Shown in pieces: positions 55,068-64,000 of a stretch of 64,000 bases of DNA (position 1 is the first letter of the stretch; the number at the start of each line of letters is the position of its first letter). The notes under the pieces were generated by a model. The model was not told the origin of the DNA, did not search any database, and saw only the letters and a program-made list of their open reading frames with translations. Both the position numbers and the translations under genes were made by a program. The stretch is from Blumeriella jaapii (taxonomy: Eukaryota; Ascomycota; Leotiomycetes; Helotiales; Drepanopezizaceae): the NCBI GenBank assembly GCA_009599575.1, contig VWND01000011.1, positions 434,001 through 498,000 on the forward strand. Direction: 5' to 3'.

Positions 55068-56280
55068 TCATCGGTACCTGATTTCACGCCAGTCCTGGTG
55101 CTGCCTCCAAGGCTGTGGTGATGGAGGCCCGTCCGTGTTCCAGGTGTTCATCACGTCAGTGAGCTCACGGCTCAGGGTTGCCATCTCCCTCTTGACCTGA
55201 CGTCCTGGATGCCGAGCTACGCCCAACGGACTGACGGGCGACAGCGGGCTACTCGGCGCCTCGACAGAAGAGACAAGCAACCCATCACCGTCCCACTTGC
55301 GGCACGGCACTGGCTTCCTTAAGATCTGACTCGGAGCAGCATCTCCCGCTTTGCGGATCTTCAACGGTGTGATGGCCGTCGGCCCCTCTGGCATGTCTGA
55401 TGGGAATCTGCCGTGGTTACCTCGCTGCATCCGGTTCCATCTCTCCCAGTCAATGGGCGGCTGAACGAAGTGCCCAAACACTGGCTCAGGCACCGGAACA
55501 GAAGGGGGCCGACCGATGGATCGTGGGTCGGCGCCAGGCGTGCTGATGTACGCCTCCACGAGCTGTGGCTCCAAAGCCTCCGACTCGCGCCTCAGCACAC
55601 GCGACCAGCCATACCAGTCCGCTGCTCTGGTTGCCGCGCTTCGAATTTCCTGCGTGCTTGTCATGTGCTGCAGCTCCGCAGTGCGCTCTTGATTTCTCAG
55701 GATGTGAGCTGGTCGAGGAGGCTCAGTGCGCTGGTAGTGAGTGTAGCTCGGCTCCACAGGATTGGGGTACCTTTCTCTCTCCCCTCTCTCTCTTCCTCGT
55801 TTCTGTGTTTGCTTTTGTCTCTGTCGCTTATGCTCCGTGAACTCCTGCAACCCCCCCGCGCAGCAGAGTCCCCCGTTTACCTCTCTCATCCTGCGATCGG
55901 GCGTCCGTCTCTCCTGGACACATTTCGCACACCTCCAAGTGTCCTTCACAGAGCGCTCGCGCTCTTGCTCTTGGCTGGCCAGTCTCTCGGTTTCGTTTGT
56001 CCGCTGGATAACGTGACTCTCCTTCCCTCCCCATCTGTCCCTCACTCTCACCTCGTGCAGGGCCGCTCTCGCGCAGTTCTCGCAGACACGCCCGTGCAAG
56101 CTTTTCCGGCCCGGTGGTGCCGTGCAGCGCGGTTTCTGGACGGCCGGCACGAAGAGACAGGACCAGATGCTTTGCGAGCGCTTGGCGTGCTTGTGCTGCT
56201 TGTACTTCTGGCGGTACTCGGAGCAGGGTTGTGATGGCCACACGGTGCGCGCAGCTGTATTCGGTAATTGTTATGCACAT
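55068..56280 (-). CDS. Cys-containing hypothetical protein with apparent frameshift near its start
   Basis: I do not recognise the function. An ATG at 56280 reads MCITITEYSCAH, a start style common in fungal hypothetical proteins with N-terminal Cys/His. The long frame (to 55068, about 390 codons) begins just after in the next frame with VWPSQPCSEYRQKYKQHK. Deleting one base in CACCGTGTGG near 56245 joins the two. Cys pairs follow (SCLFVPAVQKPRC, CENCAR, CAKC), suggesting a metal-binding head. The middle is very Arg/Glu/Gln-rich, and the rest is disordered and proline-rich (PSVPVPEPVFGHFVQPPIDW, SSPLSPVSPLG). A real start further upstream with an intron cannot be ruled out. Confidence 0.55.
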
Positions 56281-58678
56281 TGTTGTGATGCTAATGCTGA
56301 TGCTGTGCTTCTCGTCTTGGTGGCGTCCTTTTCTTCCGTGCTAGATTGGCTGTACTTCGAATCGGTTATGGATGGCTATAGGGTATTTGGTTTGTAGTAT
56401 CGGTGTTGGTGTTGGAAGTGTCTGGTGGTACATAGACGGCTAACGTGGTGTATAGGTGGTTTGAGAGTATGGCTTGCTGGAAATTTCTGAGGCACAATAG
56501 ACATTGTTGCGGTCCGTTATATGTCGATCTGACGCACATTGTTCTCTGCGTGCTTTGTGGTCTCTCTTTGTGTTTGCTGGTGGCGGGAACTCTTTTGGTG
56601 TGTTAATTGGGATTGTTACGTCCTTGTTCTCTCTTTGTTGTTCTCTGAGGGAGATTGGGTTGAAAGAAAGTCAGAGGGAGTGAAAGACAGCAGAACAGCA
56701 GAACAGCTTCGAAGTAAAGATGAGCTCGCCACGCATTTACTTGGCTTTTAACAGTGGGTCATTAGTGAAAAACTGCACTGTATTGTACTGTAGCTTCAAG
56801 GCTTAATATGACACGCAACTATTCAGGCTTACGGCTTTCCGGTGAATTCGAGACAGTTGTGTATGAGTACGTGGATGTGTGTATGTATGTGTGTATGTAC
56901 AACACGGGCATAGGCTTTCGAGATCCAACTTTGAGACCGAGTTCGCTGTCCAGCAAGTGCTACAACGAATTAATACACTGCTTTGGGAGACAACACGAGA
57001 CCTCTGAGATCCGAACATGCATCAAGCTCGCCCGCCAGATCCGGCATGCCGATTTTTGTCTCATCTTGTCCCTCGTGCCCATATTGTTATCTGCTCTCTC
57101 TGTTACCATCCGTGCTCTTCCAAAAACGATTGGCTACCTATTCTACGTCTCTAATGCTTGCTTTGCTAACTGATATCAAGCTTCTCATCACGCCCGAGTC
57201 GCTTGTTAGTTGTGGCACTACCTACAGCAGGTACACACCGTACAGTATACTCGCATACTGTACATCGGATTGTTTGTTACCCATGAGATGTCTCGGCGCG
57301 AATCCCGCTCGATGCATCTCTTCCAATACCAGCATTTCGTCACCCTTCTGGATTGCATTACCTGCCTGCTTGCTGGTAGGTGGGTAGGTGGGTTGATCTT
57401 GTCGACCCCGCTGCTTACTGCAGTAACATGTAAAACCCACATCGGGATCTTGACGCGAAGTCCAATATAGACCAGAACAGAAACATCGTTTGCCACCTTT
57501 TCGGTATACGATGAACCATACTTCACAGGAGTCGTCGAGCTTAAGCCGCTCTCTGCTTCAGGGTGTCAGTGTTGCATCTGCACGTTGTCGTTGTCGTTGT
57601 CGTTAAGGTAGCTAATGCACACCCGCCCTCCTCCTCGCCGCAATTACCTTCCACTTAGGAAGGTATGTTTTCTTCTTACCCCGAAGAACCCCCAGCAATT
57701 TTTCACTTGCCTTTTCGATTTCCAGCAAGGGACCAGGAGCAGCAGCTTTCATGTTCATGCTCATCGTACCTATGCGACGAAGAAACCTCAGCCGAGGATG
57801 CGTGGAGAGGTGTTTTTTTTTCTCTCGCTCTCACAAGAATAGGTTCTCAGTCTGGAAGGGTGGACTTTTCCCCACCTTCGTACTGTAAATGCTCAGAGGG
57901 AGGTTACGAAATTCCGAGACAAGATCTGGAGAGGTGTCAGTGAAGCAGCCCTATCGGAAAGAAAAGTCTCAGAAATGCGGAAATCAAAAGGAAAGAAGAG
58001 TCTAGGCCCTCCTCAAGAAACAAGCGGTCTACAATTCAGGCTCCAGAGTAGAACACAAGGAGGAGATCAGACATACTTCGACCGTACCCAGAGTCCGCTC
58101 GCTACATGCTCTCTGCTGTGTAAGTTACGAATCTCAGTGTGTCGTTCTGAGAGAGCTGCATGCTGTCCTGCTAGCTTGCCTAGGCGAGAGAGACACTCCT
58201 GCGAGAGACACAATAACCTACAGGTATGCGAATTCGAACCATTATCTAAGAAATCTTTCGCCCTCTCGATTGTTGATTCTTTTCTTCAGGCATCGAATCA
58301 TCTGATTCAATTGACAGTGTCAAGTTCTTCTGTGACGGTTGAGGACGAGGAGAGAGGACGGGGGAGAATGAGGGGCCGGCTGAGAAAACTCGCTTGAGAA
58401 ATCCAAGATGGCAAGGACGAAAATTAACAGAAATGGAATGAAGTATGATGTCTGGGTAGGACGTGACCGCGTTTTCGAGATCTAAAATGATACATACATA
58501 GAATGTTTAACTGTGGGGAAAAGAACAGAAAGCCGACAGACAATTGACTCAGCTCCTGCGCCGAGCAGAGAAACAGGCACGCTGATTCCGGTACAGGACT
58601 CCACAACATAAAGATCCAAACCACGACACGTCACAACGCTCGCTGGTATAATAGCCCCGTGCCTATGCCACTCTACTC
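56281..58678. other. Longest gene-free stretch after the left arm (2.4 kb)
   Basis: No convincing gene. It contains a GTATGT microsatellite at 56873-56898, a TTGTCG microsatellite at 57583-57604, and T/C-rich leaders. Short frames such as 57665-57943 (plus) show no family features. It may hold a promoter of the minus-strand gene at 55-56 kb, or a non-coding transcript. Confidence 0.5.
57583..57604 (+). repeat. TTGTCG microsatellite
   Basis: About three and a half tandem TTGTCG units. Confidence 0.8.
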
Positions 58679-59860
58679 CTAGCTCGCAAGAAACGGACAT
58701 CCAGCAGCAACCTGCACATCCAACGTGTCCGTCTGCACGAGCCGCGCCTGATCAGGCTGGCCCAGCATGCCCTGATCCGGCTGTTGCTCTTCATGCGCAG
58801 CTGTCTCGTCGCCATGCAACTGCGTCGTCAAGTCTTCACCCGGCGTCGGGGTCTGCTTCGTCTTCGTGACGTGCCCGGCGGGCGCGATCTGCCGGAACAT
58901 GTCCATGGGATCGAACCAGGTCTCCACAGCCTGCAAACGCACTGCCGCGTCGACCCTGGCGATGGTGATGCCTTGGATGTCGATGGAGCCGCCGTGGGCT
59001 TTGGCGGTGACTTTTTCGCCTTGGCTGTCTCGCTCGGTTAGGCGTGTGTGTGTGTGCACGTATGTAAACAAGCCGGGGGAGGCGGGCGGCATGAGGAGAG
59101 AAAACCTACTTGTTAAATCCGACGTAGTCATTCTTCATCTCGCCCCAATGCCGCCATTTGAATGCTACCACGGGGGGACCACTGTACACCTCCAATACTT
59201 CCCATGCAAAAGTCGGCATCATGCGCTTGAATGTCTTGTGGCTGCACGCAAAGTCTGAATTCCTGGGGTCGTAGAACTCGTTGGGTGCGATGATGGCATT
59301 GTAAGTCCCGACTTTCAGCATGTGCTCTGCTGTCTGTGGAAGACCGCCGTTGATCGAAAAAGTGTAATTGGGGCGATCGATGGTACGCCAATCTTCGACT
59401 GACGTCTCGCAGTGAGTATGTCTTTCTGCAGTGACACTGGGGAAGAAGTAAAGCTAAGAGGGCTGCGGGAGACGAGCAGAAAGCCTTAAAGCTAGAATCT
59501 TCTCGACTCGCAATTCACTTACTGTGGGGTTTGAAACTGGCTTCAACCTCCCAATTCTTCACTAAATTTTCCACGAGGCTTGGGAGGCTAGCCGCTTCGT
59601 GGGACTTGGTTTTTGCTGATTGCTTTTAGCTCCTCAGAAACGATGCTCCAAGAGATTGATGCTAGCGCATTTGGATCTAGAATGTAAACGGAAAATGTGT
59701 TGCTACATGGAAGGAATATACTCTTTTCATACACCACGCGGGTGTTGGAGTAATCAGGGGCTCGGCCATATCTCCATCTAGCAGCACCGTCTCTTAAAGT
59801 CGCATTGGGATCGAGGAGATAGTCTGGTAGCCCAGGAGTCTCCACTTCAGCGGAAGCCAT
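58679..59860 (-). CDS. Pathogen-related protein (SnoaL/NTF2-like fold)
   Basis: Four exons (59722-59860, 59523-59615, 59110-59398, 58679-59024) give 288 residues. The sequence follows fungal and plant proteins annotated as pathogen-related: LPDYLLDPNATL, ARWRYGRAPDYS, SLPSLVENLVKNWEVEASFK, RTIDRPNYTFSINGG, TFKRMMPTFAWEVLEVYSGP, VVAFKWRHWGEMKNDYVGF, and AKAHGGSIDIQGITIARVD. The fold is a small cone-shaped alpha+beta barrel; the ligand or reaction is unknown. All exon joins keep frame. Family members usually end soon after ETWFDPMDMFRQIAP; this one has about 60 extra residues, Gln/Asp/Thr-rich, ending AAGCPFLAS, which may be a lineage-specific tail. Confidence 0.88.
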
Positions 59861-60930
59861 TTCTTTGCGGAAGTTGAGGTCGTAAATGGAGCTTCGGTAA
59901 GTTTAATCTTGAAATTCTTGGGATTTGCGTGGTCAACGCGCAGTGAATTGTATTAAACACACACTTCTGGGCGTAAATTTGGAGGCACTGGAGAAACGAT
60001 AACGTAAGGACAGTGACTGAGGGGAGACGATAGTCTATATCAGATTCCTGTGGTAAGATCTGTATCCGAGATCTTACTGTTTCTCACCACTGGGAGTAGG
60101 GAGCCAAGGAGTAACAGGGCAACAAATATCCGAGATCTTACTGTTTCTCACCACTGAGAATAGGGAGGCAAGGAGTAACAAGGTAACAAATGCATTGCGC
60201 CTTAATCTATGCAGTCAGCAGGATCAAAAACACCGCGCATGTGGCATTCGTATCTGGGACTGGAGTCTGGGTTCTGGACTTATTCCGTCGAGCCTGATGG
60301 CCGCAAAGTCCAAGAAGAAAGCGGCGAGCTGCTTCAGGTGGAAACTTCTTCTGGGCTGACACAATCCGTAACCCGCACAGAAAATGAGAATTCGGGTGAA
60401 GTTTTCCTCTGTAGAAAGCAATGGTGTATGGGCGGTACTGCGCAACCAGAAAAATCACAGATAATCAAGCCAACGAATGACTGTCGTACTGTAGGATGCA
60501 TTTCAGCAGCTGAATCCCAAGGTAGTACTTGAGCTCTCTTCATTGACGAAGGAGGTCGGCTCCATCGACATGAAGTGAGCTTGTCTGTATGACCATACCA
60601 CTTTGCCAAAAGCATGCCTCGAGATAGTAGCAAAGCGTACCAGTACCGTTGCAAACATGCATACAATTAGATTTGCGGAGTCACCGTTAACAAGCAACGA
60701 GGAGTGTGAGCAGAGATTCTCTCGGTCCGACAATTGCCTGCGAATAGTTGCAACTAACTCGGAGTGGGATTGTTCAATGGAGTGTTGAAAGTGACATCGG
60801 ATCCCAGAACGTCGGTTAAGTCACTTGATGCCTTAAATTTTAGGCCGCTACCAACTTCATCTTTAGTCGCGACTACATTAGAGAAGAACACCTCAATTCC
60901 TTCGGCCTACACAGCATCTCAACCACCAAG
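59861..60930. other. Gene-free stretch
   Basis: Divergent promoters of the pathogen-related gene and LSM2, with a 64-bp tandem duplication. Short frames on both strands are not supported. Confidence 0.55.
60063..60190 (+). repeat. 64-bp tandem duplication
   Basis: Two adjacent copies start TATCCGAGATCTTACTG (60063 and 60127). Most differences are G-to-A or C-to-T transitions (GGGAGT/GAGAAT, CAGGGC/CAAGGT). Confidence 0.85.
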
Positions 60931-61446
60931 ATGCTCTTCTTCAGGTTTGTGCACTCCGAGCAGACTCCAAATCTCTTGTGTCGCTCTCGCGCTAACGTCT
61001 CACCTTTGCGAATAGCTTCTTCAAGACGCTGGTCGACCATGAAGTCACTGTCGAGCTCAAGAACGACATCCAGATCCGGGGGACCTTGAAATCCGTGGAT
61101 CAATATCTCAACATCAAGCTCGATGATATCTCGGTAGTGGAGGATCTTAAGTACCCACATCTGGTTAGTCACTTGGCCGTGGAGAGACAATCGCGAAGCA
61201 GATTCTGCTTGATTGTACTGCTTGTAGGAGGGAACATGCTGACGGCTGACTCAGTCTTCCGTAAAAAACGTCTTCATTAGAGGCAGCGTAGTTCGATATG
61301 TACATCTGCCCGGTTCAGCGGTAGATACGGCGCTGTTGGAGGATGGTTGGTACCCACACATTTTTGCTACACCGGGCAGTCGCTGATTCTCAACCACAGC
61401 AACGCGGAGAGAGGCTGCGAACCAGGCTGGGAAGGTTGCCAAGTGA
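60931..61446 (+). CDS. LSM2: U6 snRNA-associated Sm-like protein LSM2
   Basis: Lsm2 belongs to the Lsm2-8 ring that binds the U6 snRNA 3' end in splicing and the Lsm1-7 ring that promotes mRNA decay. Four exons (60931-60944, 61016-61163, 61255-61345, 61400-61446) give 99 residues, the normal size. It starts MLFFSFFKTLVDHEVTVELK, followed by the Sm1 motif region NDIQIRGTLKSVDQYLNIKL, DDISVVEDLKYPHL, the Sm2 motif VKNVFIRGSVVRYVHLP, and EDATRREAANQAGKVAK. Three introns break this tiny gene. The first exon has only 14 nt, so gene finders will tend to miss it. Confidence 0.95.
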
Positions 61447-62496
61447 CGGTGGTTGCTGTGGGCATACCTAGGGGGAAGACATAGCAGGTCACGATTCACG
61501 AGGAAGCCCAAAGGGCATTGAAGCTACCGCCACCTTTTTGATCGATACAATACAGCCACCACTTCTCAAAATGAAGATCGACTACAACTCCAGGAATCCT
61601 GCTTCTGCCCAGTCAAAGGATTCCAGCGCGGATATTGTGAACAGAGAGTGCAAGATAAGGGCATGTTGCGAGAAGTGCAAAAGGCTACCAGAGAGAACAA
61701 TACCCAATGGACAACGATTCTGAACACAAACGAGACTCACGACTACTTGTGTCGTCTTTCTGATCTCCAGTCGCCAACGACACTTGTGGCTATATCAACA
61801 AGTGAAGAATAAGCTCAAGACTTGGAATATGTAGCTAATCAGAAGCAATACTTTGTACACTCTACCTTCAAGTCTCGCTGCAATTGGGAGACTTTGTCTA
61901 TTCGCCGGATCTTCTCCTCACAAGTATCGCAGGCAGGCAGAGGCTATCAGCGGTAGCACAGCAACAATGTGTCGATATCAATTGTGCCTGGGTGGTGGAT
62001 TTCTTGTTTTATCAGAAAAGTCACCTCACGAGCCCTCCATCCTTACTGTCTCTCTAGGTGCGATGAGGTAAGATTTATGATGGGTAAAAATGCTGCTTGC
62101 CCTACTCAATCCGCTTCCTGGTGAATTTCGACATGAGAATAGGAGCCAAAACACACCTACACAATAGCGCAACTTGCCCATCAAGCGGCTCCTCTTCCAC
62201 CCTCGCCCCGGCCGCAAGGCTGAGAATCGAAGCTCAGCCGTGTTATTTAGCTCGGTCACGTGCCCACAATTCTGATCCCGGCTTCTTCGACTTAACCTTA
62301 ACCTCCTACAAGATAACTTCACCACAAACTCGAAAAGCACCACTCGCTACATTTCTTACGACTCTGATCGTTGACCCCCAGCACACGGTCTGTACAGATG
62401 AACTATTAATCTGTCCCAGAGTGAGAAGCGCAACCTGCGTACTGCAACAGAAACCGACATCCGCCGCCCTTGGGTGTCTTTCACGCCACTCCAACC
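61447..62496. other. Gene-free stretch
   Basis: LSM2 3' flank and SPT2 promoter, with a GTCACGTGCC box at 62255-62264, about 235 bp before SPT2. No gene is visible. Confidence 0.55.
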
Positions 62497-63619
62497 ATGC
62501 CTCCTGTACGCCTTCTTCCTCCTCGTAGGCAGAGGGCCAACTAATACCATGGTGCAGATCGGTGATCTCCTCGCCCAGATCTCGGGCGAGCCGAGCCCGA
62601 CCCAGACAACCTACACTATAGCTCCCCCTCCGAAGCGCAAAGCAGATGAGCAACTTCGACAGCCGGTTGACAAGCTACAGAAGAGGGCTACGACTGCGGC
62701 AAACTCCTCCCAGACGATCGCGCGCACAAGTAGACCTGCAGTCAACCCTTCCTCTGTGAATATCTCAATGTCAAATATGAAGCTGGGTCAGAAAGGGCAG
62801 AATGATCGAAATAGACTGGCCGCCCGCCCTTCCACGTCAACAACGACAACTTTAAAAAACGGGCAGCCTACACCCCCACCGACAAGTGACGCATGCAAGG
62901 TGCCCCCGAAGAAGGGATCATTTGCGGAAATCATGGCGAGAGGCAAAGCGGCTCAGTCTACTCTGGGGCAAGTCGGAAAGATCCAGCACAAGCGCATCGA
63001 GAAAATGCCAAGCAAACGGGAGCGAGAGGAGCTGAAGTCACAAAAGGCTTCGAATCTACAGAAGAACCTCGCCCCTGGCAGTAAGTTCAGCAAAATGGGT
63101 CAATCTGGCGCTCACAGTGTACAAAGCATCCGTGATAATGTCAAGGCGGGACTGAACGCAGCGAGATCCAATGGAAAGGGCCGTGCGGAACCGGAGCCGG
63201 AGAAGAAGATCAAGAAAGCGGCTATGGCTACGACTGGATATACCGGAACCTCTCGACCCAAGCCCGGTGGAAGTTCATCGAGGCCTTCTGCCTCGGCTTC
63301 CTCGTCACGTTATTCCAGAGGTCCGGATAGAAATCGGCGTGCTGAACACGACAGATACGGCGCTCGCTATGCTTACGCTAGTGAAGAAGAAGATGATGAA
63401 GAGGACGAGGACGAGGAAGAAGAACAAGACTATGAGTCCGACCTCTCTGACATGGAAGCCGCGGCGTTTGAAGTCGATGACGAAGAGGAAGAAGCTGCTC
63501 GGATTGCTCGCCGTGAGGACGCTGAAGCGTTGGCCGAAGAGAACAGACTCAAGCGCGAGAAGGAAGAGAAGCGAAGAAGACTGACCGCGATGGCCAAGGC
63601 CAAGTCCCACAGACGCTGA
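62497..63619 (+). CDS. SPT2: SPT2 chromatin protein
   Basis: Spt2 is a histone H3-H4 binding protein that travels with transcription and helps restore nucleosomes. The first exon is 9 nt (62497-62505, MPP). After a 52-nt intron with AACTAATAC branch site, the second exon (62558-63619) starts IGDLLAQISGEP, giving 356 residues. The central region is basic and disordered with repeated Ser/Lys tracts (VPPKKGSFAEIMARGKAAQS, EKMPSKREREELKSQKA). An acidic stretch (EEEDDEEDEDEEEEQD) precedes the conserved SPT2 histone-binding end: SDLSDMEAAAFEVDDEEEEA, RIARREDAEALAEENRLKRE. The short exon 1 is inferred from the family pattern of a start right before IGDLL. Confidence 0.9.
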
Positions 63620-64000
63620 TTTGATACTTGTTTACCATCAAATGGGCAGCGGCGTTTTGGACACAGGACAGGACTTTGCTCTTGGTGGATAGATGGGTTT
63701 GAGAGTCGGGTGGGAGAGTAAGGCTGCTTTAGCGGGATGGCGTCAAAGGGCATATCTAGGCATTGAAGGAGTTAGCTGCATCTCAGGCTGTTTGGCTGCT
63801 GTGATTTCAGGTTGGCTCGTCTGGGCAGTTTCGAGCGCGTCGATGTTTGTATATCTGCAAGAAGAAATCAATGAAGCAAATGCGTGTAAACACTTGTCTC
63901 CTGTACTTGCGAGCAGAAGAAAGTATCGACTCTGAGCAAGTAAGTGATGTATCCACGGCGATAGGGGGTACTGTACGACACAGAAGCTTTCAAGAACTAA
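63620..64000. other. Gene-free window end
   Basis: SPT2 3' flank; nothing recognisable. Confidence 0.6.

Overview
This window is nuclear DNA of a filamentous ascomycete (Pezizomycotina, perhaps a leotiomycete). Nearly every gene carries short introns of about 50-180 nt with GT..AG ends and CTAAC/CTGAC-like branch sites. Genes lie singly on both strands with short spacers, and the protein families are typically fungal. All exon joins below were worked out by eye from splice signals and reading frame; there is no transcript support.

Layout. 0-0.2 kb: first exon of mitochondrial HSP60, running off the left edge. 3.2-15.1 kb: a run of minus-strand genes. Four of them encode small nuclear-type proteins with a Myb-like N-terminal fold and a charged tail, and all four share an intron at the same place in the fold. 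17.1-23.3 kb: a metabolic pair on the minus strand, a phenylacetaldoxime-dehydratase-like gene interrupted by one stop codon and a TmpB-like adenylation/membrane-flavoprotein fusion. The pair is bracketed by two decayed related repeats. 25.5-26.6 kb: mitochondrial ornithine carrier with an apparent frameshift. 27-39 kb: housekeeping genes on the plus strand (CGR1, a coiled-coil membrane protein, a LEC1-like PX protein, SDH1, a GRF zinc-finger protein). 39.6-46.3 kb: three plant-cell-wall enzymes on the minus strand (GH45 with CBM1, CE12 rhamnogalacturonan acetylesterase, GH43), with an unrecognised RGG-tail protein among them. 47-56.3 kb: an unrecognised 172-residue protein, a broken amidoligase remnant, a 723-residue unrecognised protein, RPB7, an MPO1-like ER protein and a Cys-rich hypothetical protein. 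58.7-63.6 kb: a pathogen-related (SnoaL-like) protein, LSM2 and SPT2.

How they work together. SDH1, HSP60 and the ornithine carrier are mitochondrial. CGR1, RPB7, LSM2 and SPT2 serve ribosome assembly, transcription, RNA processing and chromatin. The wall enzymes act on cellulose and on pectin or arabinan side chains, which fits a plant-associated or litter-decaying life. The aldoxime dehydratase and TmpB-like genes may be a small specialised-metabolism or signalling locus.

Several genes need a one-base correction (ornithine carrier, the 55-56 kb gene, the amidoligase, perhaps the 6.5-7.4 kb gene). Either some genes are decaying or the assembly contains indel errors; reads would settle it.
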